Below the pieces are notes generated by a model, which saw nothing but the letters and a program-made list of their open reading frames with translations, had not been told where the DNA came from and searched no databases. 64,000 nucleotides of DNA from Monodelphis domestica (taxonomy: Eukaryota > Chordata > Mammalia > Didelphimorphia > Didelphidae): the NCBI RefSeq assembly GCF_027887165.1, contig NC_077235.1, positions 12,173,033 to 12,237,032 of the forward strand, read 5' to 3'. The translations under genes were made by a program, and so were the position numbers. Of the stretch, positions 22,995 through 33,780 are shown one piece after another. How positions within the stretch are numbered: position 1 is the first letter of the stretch; every line of letters begins with the position of its first letter.

Positions 22995-23310
22995 CAGGTT
23001 TCCAAATTTTCCCACAGTCACAGAACTTTCAAGGTGAAAAGGCTCTTAGTCCAACCCATAGCTGAACACTAATTTCCTTTTCAGCTTCCCCACCAAATAG
23101 TCCTCCAATGTCACCTTTGAGACCTCTGTGGAGAGGGGATTGCCTCACTATTTCTCAAAGCAATTCTTCCTGCCATTGGATAGATCAGTGCCTAAAATTG
23201 CTCCTGATGTGAAAAATGAACTCTTCTGGGTGACTTCTACCTACTGTTCCTGGTTCTATCCTCTGTGTCTACATAGAACAAATCTAAGCCCTCCTCTTAG
23301 AAATAACTGA
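22995..23310 (-). repeat. CR1/L3 relic, reversed
   Basis: AAGGCTCTTAGTCCAACCC, CTCACTATTTCTCAAAGCAA, TTCTACCTACTGTTCCTGG and AGAACAAATCTAAGCCCTCC follow the reverse of a CR1/L3 3' end. Confidence 0.6.
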
Positions 23311-23384
23311 AGCTAGCAATCACATGCCCTTTCTGGCTTCTCTTTTCCCAGCTAATCATCCCCTGACCCAGTTTATAGGCAGTG

Positions 23385-23555
23385 TAATATAGACAGAATG
23401 CTGGATTTCAGTTAGAAAGACATAGGTTGTAATTCTACTTTAAATACATATTAGCTGTGTGACCCTAGGTAAGTTATTTAACATCTTCATTTTCACTATC
23501 TATATGTGGATCTCATAGCACTTACCTCAAAAAGTTGTTAGATGGCTCAGAGGAA
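23385..23555 (+). repeat. MIR/CORE-SINE relic
   Basis: AGAAAGACATAGGTTGTAAT, TTAGCTGTGTGACCCTAGGT and AAGTTATTTAACATCTTCAT are plus-sense MIR. Confidence 0.75.
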
Positions 23556-24040
23556 ATAAATTACTTCTGATTTACTATGACCATGACCAGCAAGACTGCA
23601 AGTTACAAGTTTGTTGCTAGTTTTCATTAGTGGAAGGAATGTCCTTGCTGCAAGCTCTTCCTTTGAATAAAATCAAAGATCTAGACCACAAATCCATAAA
23701 GAAAAAACGTTAAAAAGCAAATCAAAGGAGAATTACTGTAAGTCTTAAATGCCTACAGCAGTACGGAGTCAATCCACATCAACTTCCTCACTTGTTCAAT
23801 AAGGACTTTTTCTCCTGTGTCCCAATTTTCAGTAAAGTGGTAATGCCTAGGCCTTCTTTGCTTCTTCCATTGGCCTTTCCCATGGCTCTCATATCATGAC
23901 ATTTAGAGTTGAAGCTTCCATTCATTTTTCCTGTTTCTCTACTTCTCTGTCTCTGTCTCTTATTTTCTGCCTCCCTCCCCATAACCAGTGATTGTCTCTC
24001 AACATCCTCCCTTCCACTAACCAAGGAGCAGAAAGAAGTT
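23556..24040. other. No recognised feature
   Basis: No repeat or gene seen. A CTCTGTCTCTGTCTCT run lies at about 23943-23959. Confidence 0.45.
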
Positions 24041-24059
24041 ACCTCATTATCCTTCAGAA

Positions 24060-24270
24060 GACTTGGCTAGAGCTGTCTTCTAACCCATCACCTCCCCCTC
24101 CAAATTACTTCCTATATATTTTGTATTTACTTTTCTGTTTATATACTGTGCCTCCCTCTTTCAGAATGGAAGCTCCTTGAGGTCAGAGTTGTTTATCATG
24201 TTGTCTTTCTATCCCCAGGGACTTGCCCTATATCTGTTATCTAGTGGGTGCCTAATAATAAATGCCTATT
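24060..24270 (+). repeat. L2 3' terminus
   Basis: GAATGGAAGCTCCTTGAGG, GTCTTTCTATCCCCAGGGAC and GTGGGTGCCTAATAATAAAT are the L2 3' end, plus sense. Confidence 0.75.
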
Positions 24271-24274
24271 GATC

Positions 24275-27240
24275 AACTGAGTGAGGGGATGAGAAAGGCC
24301 AAGTTTGTAGGCTTTATTTACCTCTCAGAGGAAGTGTCAGGGAATTTCATTGTTCTTTGCAACCAACTCAGGGCCAATTCCTAATGAGCTCTAAGCAGAT
24401 GGAAAGCCACAGATTAGCATCTAACCACTGAGGGAACAGGTGCCCCCCTCAGGTCAGCAGCTATGCTGTTATTCCTTCCCCTGAACTCTGTTCAGGCTAA
24501 TCTCTTGACATGTACATGCAGCAAGGCTGTTTTCTTGATCATTATGATTCTGAATTGCATACCTTGTCATAACAAATAATGGGAGTTTAAAGAATATCCC
24601 TAGACAGATTAATTGGTCCCAGAAGTGATTACCCTTTAGTGCCAAAGGCCAAACGAGGGCTGGGGAAGGGAGATGGGGAGGGTTCCTCATTCCCCAGCAC
24701 TGGAATGGAGGCAGCAGCATTTCCTGGCAGGAGTAATAAGCTTTGCCAGCAGTCAGACTTTGCATTTGGCCTTTGAAAGTGCACCGAAATGGAAGCCAGG
24801 GCTGGGGTGCAACTTACATAAGTCTGTGCCTCGGAGGCTGTCCGGAAATAACCTTTCCCTGCACCATCCGTCATGGAGACAAGGCATTGGGCTGGGAGGG
24901 AAGAAGAACGAGAACCTTTGTAAGCCTGCATCTCATTTTCTCCTTTTTTCATTTTCATTTTTAGTTCTTCGGTAATTAACTGCATTGGCCTCTTATACAA
25001 ATAGCGTGTCAAGACTTGGGAATGCTATCCTCTTAAAAGGGGAATACTCCCTCCTTCCTACCTTGTGATCTGGAGGTGCTCCATTAAAACCCTGCCATTG
25101 TCTCAAGGCAGTGCCTGTCAATCCAATTTAATGATTGCCAACTGAGATCTGAAGGTGACTTGCAGGTCCAAGGGTCTGTTGGAGCAGGCTGGAGGCCTGG
25201 CAGCTTCACTGGGGTGGGAGCAATCGCCTGGATCCCCTGAGTCCTTTTATCACAACTCTTTAACCCTAACCCTTATTACAAAAACCTAATGCTATTGCCT
25301 AGAATACCATTCATCCTCCCTACCCCCTTCAGATGCTACCCACCTCAGCTTGGGAAGCCAAACCACAGACTGTGGAAGTTTTACACTTACTCAGAGGCCT
25401 GGGCTTTTGGAGCAGGGAGGCCAGAAGTGAAGGGAGAAAGCCCTAAATAGTATGTAGCAGTCATGGCAGGGATCTAGAAAAGTCCATCTTTGGAATCGGG
25501 GTCAATGCAATTTCCTTAGGCACTTGCTTTTGGCCAAAAGGCATCTTGAGATATGATCAAAGTGTTCACAGCATCTCAGACCACATGTCCTTCTAGCCTC
25601 TCTGGTCCCTTGGGCTGTTGAAGCTTCATGGGGTCCTAACTTTACTTCCAAATGCAACTGGCAGTTATGCTACCAGAATGCTCCTCTAGACATAGGAAAG
25701 TGAGAGCACTCTGTGGCCTTGAAGGCCCACATGCAGATAGATTTCTTCATTAAAATGTCCAAGATCATTTTCATTGGTGAGCACTAGTCTCATTTCAGAA
25801 TAATTAATAATTGGTTTCAGGTAATGTCCTTCCTTCTGAAGAGCTCAAGGTATATTATGTAATTCATTCATCTTCCTGGTATCCACCTCTATGAAGCATT
25901 GGCATGAAGTAGCATTCAAGATTTCCAGATGGGAAAGTTTTGAAAGCAAGATTAGCAAGTATTTATTGCACTGTCTCTTGTGAGGTAGTTGATCATAATT
26001 AAAATGCTCCAAAGTGGAACCATGACCACAGAAGGAAGACACATGCTCTGTCCTGAGGCATCAAATTTCAAGGCAGAGAAATGCCAAAGGTTATTATCTA
26101 GCAGGTAAAAAAGGCAATGAGAGCTACAGATGCCTCATGGGTGTTCTCCTGCCTTACACAGCCATTCCCCTGCTCTGCGTGTGTTTTGTGCTGCTTGCCC
26201 CTGGCCTCCAAACACTTAGCCACAGCTCTGCTCCAGATTAGGAGGCCTATGTAGACTTTACCAGCTGCAGAAGAGGGAAAAATGCTGACAATCATAAAAG
26301 TACTTCCAATAAACTTAAGATCTGTCTCAGTCATTGTTATCTGTGGTAAAGAGCATCTGTTCCCAACAGATTCCAGTTTCTCATCTATCTATTCAGCATA
26401 GGATCAAAAAATATAACTAAGACATCTTGTGAGTCTTTGAGAATTTGATGTATTACTCAAAAAAGCCAAGCAATTCATGGGAGTTGTGTGCGATCAACCT
26501 TCTCTAATGGAAACTGAAAGGGGTGATTCACCAAGAGCAGGCAACTCTCATTTCTTTGATGTTGAGACAGTCTTCATTGTCTCTTAGAAGACTGTTGGCT
26601 AGACTTAGTACCCCTGTTCCAAACCTTCCAAGGAGCATGGGGTAAGCACTCCTCCTATCTGTTTCCCAATGCTCACTTGCCAACCCTTCTTCCTTCATGC
26701 CCACCAGGGCATAAAAAGACTGAACAGATTGTGGCCAGCCTCTACCTTTCCATCTCCAGCCTAGTACTGATAATAGTATAATATGGATCTTATCCTGTTT
26801 GCTCCTCCTTCTCCTTTCTCTAGAGTTCATAGTGTATGTAGTTCCTTCTCCTATAGCCTATGTTTGCTTAGTGTGGAGGCCTGCCTTTTGGGTGCCTGAA
26901 TGTTCAAATGATGACCCTGTTCCCTCCCATAATGAAGTCTACTACTCCCATTCCACTCCTAGATATAACCCTTTGCCTGCAGTGTGCCTCTTTATACCCT
27001 CCAACTACTAGGTTCTATTTTTTATCTCATGGGAGGCCACATCCTTGTAATTTCTTTGAAACCTTAACAATAAGGTGTCTTGGGTTTTCTAACCTAGAAC
27101 AAAATTGCTTTCAATTTTGTATCTCATTTGCCTTCTATCTGGAGTCAGTTTCTATCCAACATTCTTTCTTCATATCCCAAGGTGATCCACACTTCTCTGG
27201 AAGATGAAAGGGTTTGAAGTAATAACCAACCAGCAAAGGG
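24275..27240. other. Repeat-poor block, no gene recognised
   Basis: This is the longest stretch in which I recognise almost no transposon sequence. It includes G/C-richer parts (24640-24900) and a pyrimidine tract with AG (24936-24963) followed by TTCTTCGGTAATTAACTGC. Frames up to 127 codons (24629-25012 minus) overlap others on both strands and have no motif. A two-unit AACCCTAACCCT at 25261-25275 is too short to be called telomeric. It could hold conserved non-coding DNA; that cannot be judged from one sequence. Confidence 0.4.
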
Positions 27241-27289
27241 AACTGGGCATGTGTTAGCCTGGAAGAGAGAAGGGAAAGGAAGGGAAGGG

Positions 27290-27508
27290 AGATTAGATTT
27301 ATTCATTTAGCCCCAGAAGAGAGCAGTAGAGGCAATGAGGGAAAGATGCAAATAGGCAAATTTAGTCTTGTTGTCAGGAAACCTTCCTAATAGTAGGAGG
27401 TGGGTTGAAGGAGATCGTGAATGCCTTGTGACCTAATAGGTTCCACTTTACCTGAACTTTCCACACAAAGGCTGGATGACCACTTGTTATCTATATTGTA
27501 AGGGAAAT
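27290..27508 (+). repeat. CR1/L3 relic
   Basis: TTTAGCCCCAGAAGAGAGCA, GCAAATTTAGTCTTGTTGTC, AGGAAACCTTCCTAATAGT and AAAGGCTGGATGACCACTTG are the plus-sense 3' part of CR1/L3. A hAT element interrupts it at 27517. Confidence 0.75.
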
Positions 27509-27516
27509 GTCTATTC
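27509..27516. repeat. 8-bp target-site duplication, left copy
   Basis: GTCTATTC here and GTCTAGTC at 28072-28079 (7 of 8) flank the hAT-like element. Eight base pairs is the hAT hallmark. Confidence 0.75.
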
Positions 27517-28071
27517 CAGTGATGGTGAACCTTTTAGAGACAGAGTGTTGCCCCCCCCCAGACCAAGTGCCATACCTCACTCCCCATTCCTTACCCCAAA
27601 CAGTGGGTGAGGAAGCATTTCCATTAGGCTGCTGGGCAGAGATGTGGGTGATGTGAGGTGCATGTGGATAGAAGGAGGAGAGTGGCCCCAGCACTCTGCT
27701 CCCCTCCAGCTCTGTGCCACACTGTGAGCTATGCTCCCCTCATATCTAGCTCCACTCCAATCCTATCACAGGAATCACCTTCACCACAGACTCAGCAGGC
27801 TGCAGTCTTGCTGTGCCCTTATGCTTCATGTGAGCACCCCCAGTGCCTCACCCCCAAACAGGGGAGGGAGGAAGCAGTCCCATTGGCTGATGGGCAGAGG
27901 GATAGGTGAAGGGAGGAATGTCCTCAGGTGCATGGAGGGGTAAGGGAACAGCTCCACACCAAGTCCATTTGGCTTTTTAGCAACAAACTCTGGTGGGTGG
28001 CTTTAGGTATGCCCACAGAGAGGGCTCTGTATGCTATTTTTGGCACGTATGCTATAGGTTCCACATCAAAG
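27517..28071. mobile_element. Non-autonomous hAT DNA transposon
   Basis: It begins CAGTGATGGTGAACC and ends, in reverse complement, CTTTGATGTGGAACC, so the termini are imperfect inverted repeats. Near the right end, TTGGCACGTATGCTATAGG fits the usual extended terminal repeat. 8-bp TSDs flank it. There is no transposase frame. The GC-rich interior contains an internal direct repeat: CCTCAC...CAAACAG...GAGGAAGCA...CCATT...GGGCAGAG occurs at about 27576-27633 and again at 27845-27902. Frames at 27658-27943 are accidental. It inserted into a CR1/L3 relic. Confidence 0.8.
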
Positions 28072-28079
28072 GTCTAGTC
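28072..28079. repeat. 8-bp target-site duplication, right copy
   Basis: GTCTAGTC, partner of 27509-27516. Confidence 0.75.
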
Positions 28080-28996
28080 TATTACCAGTTAGATTAAAGG
28101 ACCATGGAGCACCTATCCAGCTCAGGATTCTGAGAAATGACAGGTTGTGGCCTCATAGAGGATAGTGGTACTGATTTCCTTCAGTGAAATTTATGAGGGC
28201 CTGAAGGTTGAATCACCTGAGTTAGCACCCAGCTTGTGGAAGCAGACTGGGAAGGACTCTAGAAGCCAAACAGAAGAGTTTATGGTCATCTAAAAGATAA
28301 ATAGGAGGTTCTGTGAAAAAAAAGTGCCCTGGTCATCCCTACATGATCCTAGCTTCTTTCGCTTTTGTTTAATAGTAAGTGTCATAGCTCGGCTTAGCCA
28401 GTCTGATTTTACTCACACACTCTTCTTTCAAAGCCTTGTTTACTAAATGTGTTCTGGTAATCTAAAGAGAGTTACTTGGTTCATTTAAATCAAGTCAGAT
28501 GCTGATAAAAAGGAAATCTCATGTGGTGGGCAGACCTCAAAAGCTTGTTGAGAGTTGGGGAAGAAAAGCATTGATTAAAAGTTTGTATGCTTATTTGAAG
28601 TTTGTTCTAACTTACCCAAAATTAAACATTTTTGGTCTTAAAAAATTCTGAGGCCAGAAATTTGACACTGTTTGGGGTATTTTTGTTCCTACTAGGTCAT
28701 AGACATTGCAAGAGCAGCCCAAATCAGGGTGTAGACAGAAAAGAAGAGAGCAAAAATCTCATCTTATTGCCATTTTGTAAAAAAAAGTCATTAATGTCTC
28801 TTTTGAGACATACACCATGTTTCATTCCTGTAAACCTTTTAGTTGAAGATTACTCTTCAGCCAGGAGCTGAGTACTGTTTAAGAGGATTCTTGGCCAGGT
28901 ATGAGTTCTGCTGACCTGTCTTTCTGATATGCTGAGTCTATTCTATGTTATTATATTCCCTGAAATAACAGCTTTAATTTCTATTGTAATTTTTTA
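28080..28996. other. No recognised feature
   Basis: Unique-looking DNA. The 79-codon frame at 28632-28871 has no motif. Confidence 0.45.
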
Positions 28997-29306
28997 AAGA
29001 CTGGGTATCCCTCTCTCCCACAGATTGGAAATATAGCAGCTACTGTTCATTGGCCCAGTTCCAATAATGGTGACCACAAGAGTATTGGCTTGCCCTATTT
29101 CTGTCCTAGGCTGTCACTCCCCTCCTTAGACAGCCAAGTAGTCTCCTATATCTGGAACTTTACCATACTGAAGCCAGATTTTGTACAGGTACCTGATTGT
29201 CTTTAGCCCTACTTCAGCTTAGAAGTCTTGAGCTCAAGTGATCTAATCTACCAGCCTTAGCCTCTTTCTTGGCAGGAACTACAAACATGGGCACCACTTC
29301 GCTGGC
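28997..29306 (-). pseudogene. RN7SL (pseudogene): 7SL (signal recognition particle) RNA pseudogene, full length
   Basis: Read on the minus strand, the segment follows 7SL RNA from end to end over about 310 bases. The 5' domain (29225-29306) gives the reverse of CTACAAACATGGGCACCACT and CTCAAGTGATC, the Alu-domain promoter region. The S domain is recognisable at about 29095-29170 (CCCCTCCTTAGACAGCC, then CTTTACCATACTGAAGCC). The 3' Alu-domain arm runs to AGACTGGGTATCC at 29000, followed by an A/T-rich run. 7SL RNA is the scaffold of the particle that targets secretory proteins to the ER. This copy differs from the known RNA at many positions, so it is an old retrocopy, not a working gene. It is not an Alu: the S domain, absent from Alus, is present. 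Confidence 0.75.
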
Positions 29307-29324
29307 AATATAGCACTTTCTTCA

Positions 29325-29495
29325 CACTATTTCATTGATCCTTAAAACCATCTAATAAGGTAGATAGTACATGTATTATTTATATTTCACAAATTAGGAA
29401 ACTGAGGTTCAGGATCACACAGATAGTAAATATTAGGTATAGGTTTTGAAACCAGGCCTTTCTGTGTCTAAGTTCAAGTCTCCATCTGTCATGAC
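29325..29495 (-). repeat. MIR/CORE-SINE relic
   Basis: AAACCATCTAATAAGGTAG, AAATTAGGAAACTGAGGTTC and AGGATCACACAGATAGTAAA follow the reversed MIR. Confidence 0.75.
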
Positions 29496-29905
29496 ACATA
29501 AAAATCTTGCAAGAAGCATGAGTTGGGAGTAAGCCTATAGAAGACCAAACTGGCACCATTGGTGCCCCATTTTCTTTACAACTCAGGAGATAAAATAGTT
29601 AAAAGCTGTCACTCACTTTTGATCCTTAGGAAACACATGGATTAATGAAGATTTAGTTGATAAGGAATTATTAGAGAACTGAGTCCAGAATGCTTTGGTG
29701 TTGAGAACAGAGAGAGTGTGGTGCTCAAACTCCAGTTCGCCCAGGTGTCAAGTCTCAAGAAGCTTGGTGACTATGTCCAACTTCCTCTGTGGTGTTGAGA
29801 CTTGGATCTACTGTATAGAGAGCCCTTCAACTGCTTAAGTAGTGGGGTTTGCATCTCCTAATAGCCCTAATGAACACTGACAAGCCAAGTTCACCAGCAA
29901 CAATT
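29496..29905. other. No recognised feature
   Basis: No repeat or frame that I can support before the L1 TSD at 29906. Confidence 0.45.
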
Positions 29906-29921
29906 CAATTCAGCATTTTTT
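29906..29921. repeat. Target-site duplication, left copy
   Basis: CAATTCAGCATTTTTT here and CAATTGAGCATTTTTT at 31564-31579 (15 of 16) flank an older L1. Confidence 0.85.
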
Positions 29922-31563
29922 GTTATAAAGATATTTTATTTTACAAATTACATGAAATAGCAAACTTCACCTAAGTTTTCCAAAGTTATGTAATCCAAAT
30001 TGTCTTCCTCCCTCTCTTCCCTCCTCCTTCCCAGAGGTGGCAAACAATAAAATTTGGTTTATACATTTTTATTATGCAAAATATACTTCCATATTGTTTG
30101 TTTTTGTAAGGGAATAATCATAGAAATTAAAAACCAAAAAAAAGAAGTGAAAAATCATCTGCTTTCATCTGCATTCTGACTCCAACGATTCTTTCTCTGG
30201 AGGTTGATTGCATTCTTCGTCATAAGTCCCTCAAAATTGTCCTGAATCATTTTATTGCTGAGAATAGCTAAGTCTATCACAGATGATAAATCTACAGTAT
30301 TGCTTTTACTCTGTACAGTGTTGTCCCAGTTCTCCTTATTTCACTCGGCATCAATTCATGTAGGTCTTTCCAGATCTTTCTGAAATCATCCTGTTCATTA
30401 TTCTTTAGAGCACAACAGTATTCAGTCACCATCATATGCTATTATTTGTTTAGCCATTCCCCATTTGATGGACATCCCATCAATTTCCAATTCTTTGCCA
30501 ACACAAAAAGAGCAGTTATAAATATTTTTGTACATGTAGGTCTTTTCCCCTTTTTTATCTCTGGGATACAGACCTAGTAGTGGTATTACTGGATCAAAGG
30601 GTGTGCACTGTTTTATGGCCCTTTGGGCATACTTCCAAATTGCCCTCCAGAATGGTTGGATAAGTTCACAACTCCATAAGCAATGTATTAGTGTCCCAAT
30701 TTTGCCACATCCCCTCCAACATTTATATATTGGCCAATCTGATAGATGTGATGTGGTGCCTCAGAGTTGTTTTAATTTGCATTTCTCTAATCAAGAGGCA
30801 TTGAGAATATTTTTTCACATGATTATTAATAGGTTTGATTTCTTCATCTGAAAACTACTTGTTCATATCCTTTGACCATTCATCAACTGGAGAATTAATT
30901 AGATTCTTATAAATTTTAATTAGTTCTTTTTGAGACTTTCATCAGAGAAATTTGTTATAAATTGTTATATTAGTTGATTGTTCTCTCTTCTAATCTTAGT
31001 TATGTTGCTTTTTTGTACAAAACCTTTTTCATTTAATATAATTGAAATTATTTGTTTTATATTATGTAATGTTCTCCATCTCTTATTTGGTTATACATTT
31101 TTCCTTTCTCTATAAATCTGAAAGTAGTCTATTCTATGTTCCCCTAATTTACTTGTAATATCACCCTTTATGTCTAAATCATATACCCATTTTGGCCTTA
31201 TCTTTGTATAGGGTGTAAGATTTTGGTCTATACCCAGTTTCTGCCTAATTTCCAGTTTTTTCAGCAATTTTTTTTCATTTGGTAAATTATCATCCCAAAA
31301 GCTGGTATCTGTGGATTTATCAAACTCTAGATTGATAATATCATTTACACCTATCTGTTCCATTCATCCCCCAATCTATTTTTAGCCCATACCAAATTGT
31401 TTTGATGATTATTGCTGTACTATATAGTACAATTTGAGGTCTAGTTACTGCTAGCCTAACTTCCTTCAAATTTTTTTCATTAGTTCTCTGGATATTCTTG
31501 ATCTTTTGTTCTTCCAGATAAATTTTGTTATTATTTTTCCTAGTTCTATAAGAGGTTTTTGTT
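29922..31563 (-). mobile_element. Older L1, 5'-truncated, minus strand
   Basis: The 3'UTR (29922-30190; CTTCCTCCCTCTCTTCCCTC, reversed) leads into the ORF2 C-terminal region (about 30190-31560). The minus frame at 31091-31363 resembles the region GIDQNLTPYTKI...WVYDL seen in the younger L1s as LGLDQHL...EWVN. The 3'UTR differs from the younger lineage and matches the type at 34865-35330 and 50100-50490. TSDs are 15 of 16 identical. Confidence 0.85.
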
Positions 31564-31579
31564 CAATTGAGCATTTTTT
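31564..31579. repeat. Target-site duplication, right copy
   Basis: Partner of 29906-29921. Confidence 0.85.
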
Positions 31580-31855
31580 AACTATTATGTGCAGGTCATT
31601 TGGCCAAGGACTAGAGACACAGTGTCAGGTTCTATAATAGAGCTCAGTCATACAAGGGGATGGAATAGGTTCACAAACTACTAAAATATAACAAAGCTGA
31701 ATAAGCTCACGAGGAAGCTATTGAGTTTAGAAAGGGACAAAATAATTTCCAAATGGGAATGGTCATGTAGGGCCTCATGGAGGAGGGAGTATGTAAGCCA
31801 CTCTTTGAAGCTGGGTGGGAGGTCATTAGAAGGTAGTAGAAAAGACCAGTGATGT
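31580..31855 (-). repeat. L2 relic, reversed
   Basis: TATTATGTGCAGGTCATTTG, TAGAGACACAGTGTCAGG and GGGAGGTCATTAGAAGG fit the reversed L2. The L1 inserted at its edge. Confidence 0.5.
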
Positions 31856-31889
31856 AGGACTGGGGACTGGTATAATAGTTAGAAATTGA

Positions 31890-32165
31890 ATAACATTTAA
31901 GCTTTACAAAGCATTATACATGCATATTTACAGAAGTATATATACATTTATAGAGTCATATATATGCAAAATCTCATTTCATCTTCACAACAACTCTAGA
32001 AGCAGATACATGCTGTTATTTCCTTCATTTTACAGTTAAAGAAACCGAGACTGATAGAGGTTAAGTGACTTGACCTGGGTCAATAATGTTATAGGCAGAA
32101 TTTTACCTTGAGGCTTCTTGACTCTAAAGTCAGCTCTCTCCTTACTGTACCATCTACATGCCTTA
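31890..32165 (-). repeat. MIR/CORE-SINE
   Basis: AGCTTTACAAAGCATTATAC, CATCTTCACAACAACTCTAG, CATTTTACAGTTAAAGAAAC and GTTAAGTGACTTGACCTGG in reversed MIR order. Confidence 0.8.
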
Positions 32166-32234
32166 ATAGAATTGAGTAAACACATCATGGCATTACATAG
32201 TGAGATGCATACAGGAAATAAATCATAGTATTCA

Positions 32235-32420
32235 GTGGTGCCAGGCACCTCAGAAGTCATTTTGTCCAACCTCTGTATCTTACAAATGAGGAAGCTTAGG
32301 TTGAAAGAGTTTATAGTGACCTTTCCAGACTCACAGAGAAAGCAAGCAGATAGCAAAGCCAGGATCCAAACCCATATTATCTGCTGCCAAATGGAGTGTG
32401 CGTTGTGCTGTACCATGGTC
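32235..32420 (-). repeat. MIR/CORE-SINE relic
   Basis: CAGAAGTCATTTTGTCCAAC, CTTACAAATGAGGAAGCTT and AAAGCCAGGATCCAAACCC, reversed MIR. Confidence 0.7.
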
Positions 32421-33375
32421 AAGAATGCCCTTTACTTTGAGCACAGAGTTGTAGCATGTTGACACCACACTTCACCCTTTGTGTATGCATATATGTATGT
32501 GTGTATACAACCTGACTTCTTGCATTCCGTTTTGACTTCATTGAGGAGAAGGATTCTTCCTGTTTCTTTCTCTCTCTATGTCCTTGGCCACACAAAATAC
32601 TCTACTCTCCACACACTGTGTACTTAATAGAAACTACTGCTTCAGTAGCTAAGGGCCACAAAACCACATAGTTTTGTAACTGATGCCTTTGAAGGATGCA
32701 GATGGGTGGCAGGGAGGGTGGCCTGTTATCTCTGCAACACTGGCTGACCTGCAATAAAGTCTGTTCTGTTATCGCTGTGACATTAGCCAAACAGGTGGAC
32801 ACCACCAATGTGCTTTCTATAGTGACTAGATATTTCCTGTCCATTCTTTCCAGGTGCAGAGTATTCTGTTGTCCAGCTTTCATAGAAAGTTCATGTACTA
32901 GGAATCTAGTACTAGCCAGTGGATTGAGAACAAAAATCTGTATTAATTAAATTGGGAGACATGAGCCCAAGTGTGCATTGGTTAGCGGTTTCTATAGCCA
33001 GATGAGTCTATCTCAGGGGGATCCATGCCTGCAGTGGAAGGACCAAAAGCCCAGCTGTGTGACTCCAGGAGGGCTTGAGCCCAGCTGATTCCCTGTTCCA
33101 GAGGGGAGGCTTTTTTTCTGCTAGAGAGCAAGTGTCCATGCAGAGGCTGGCCTTCCTGCTGTAGACCATGTACTTTTTTTTTCTTACAATTATCTGTTAT
33201 TTTGATGATTCTTTTGACAACTCTTTGATTTCTCAGGCTCTGTAAATAATCTGCCCTAGTAGTTGAGTCCAACCAGAATCTTGAAAAGTACATTGACTTT
33301 GGAAAATCATAGTACTTCAAACAGGCAAGATGACAGAGACGCGTGTTTCTAATATGAGTATATATGTGGTCCCAA
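32421..33375. other. No recognised feature
   Basis: No recognised repeat. Opposing frames at 32602-32883 and 32696-32950, and the 112-codon minus frame at 32982-33320, have no identifiable motif. Confidence 0.45.
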
Positions 33376-33379
33376 GAAA

Positions 33380-33525
33380 AGTGGCAATGTTGCGTAGTGG
33401 ATAGAGAGCCAGCCTCCAGACCTGAAAGGTGGCCCTAGGTTCAAAAGTCTTCTCTGAAACTTATTGTCTATATGATTCTGAGTAAGTCACTGAACCTTTC
33501 AGTGTTCCACATAGTTGTCTAAAAG
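33380..33525 (+). repeat. tRNA-derived SINE head/CORE relic
   Basis: GCGTAGTGGATAGAGAGCCA, GGCCCTAGGTTCAAAAGTCT and GAGTAAGTCACTGAACC are the tRNA-like head and CORE of a plus-strand SINE. Confidence 0.7.
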
Positions 33526-33539
33526 TTGAGGCAAATTGA

Positions 33540-33780
33540 TGGTGTAGTGGGTAAACTCCAGGAAGATCTGGATTAAAATCCATCTTCAAAAATGTGTTAA
33601 CTGTGTGACCTTGGGGAAGTCACTTATCTTCTGTCTGCCTCAATTTCCTCAATTATAAAACAAAGATTATAGTTCCTTCATCAGAATTATTGCAGAGATC
33701 AAATGAGAAAATATTTGTACTGTATTAGCTCAATGTCTGGTACATAGTAGACACTTAATAATTGCTTGTTCTCTTTTCCA
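33540..33780 (+). repeat. MIR/CORE-SINE
   Basis: GTGTAGTGGGTAAACTCCAG, CTGTGTGACCTTGGGGAAGT, CTGCCTCAATTTCCTCAATT and TGTCTGGTACATAGTAGACA keep the full MIR order. Confidence 0.8.

Noticed and set aside
24936..24963. Pyrimidine tract plus AG as a splice acceptor
   Set aside because: No convincing exon or donor follows in any frame; such tracts are common by chance.
24629..25012. 127-codon minus frame as an exon
   Set aside because: Two plus frames of about 100 codons overlap it; openness reflects local GC content, not coding.
25261..25275. AACCCTAACCCT, possible interstitial telomere repeat
   Set aside because: Only two units; expected by chance in a window of this size.
27658..27943. Two overlapping open frames as a gene
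   Set aside because: They lie inside the GC-rich hAT element and in different frames.
29220..29300. Alu element (primate-type SINE)
   Set aside because: The similarity continues through the 7SL S domain, so it is a 7SL RNA retrocopy, and the rest of the window is marsupial in character.
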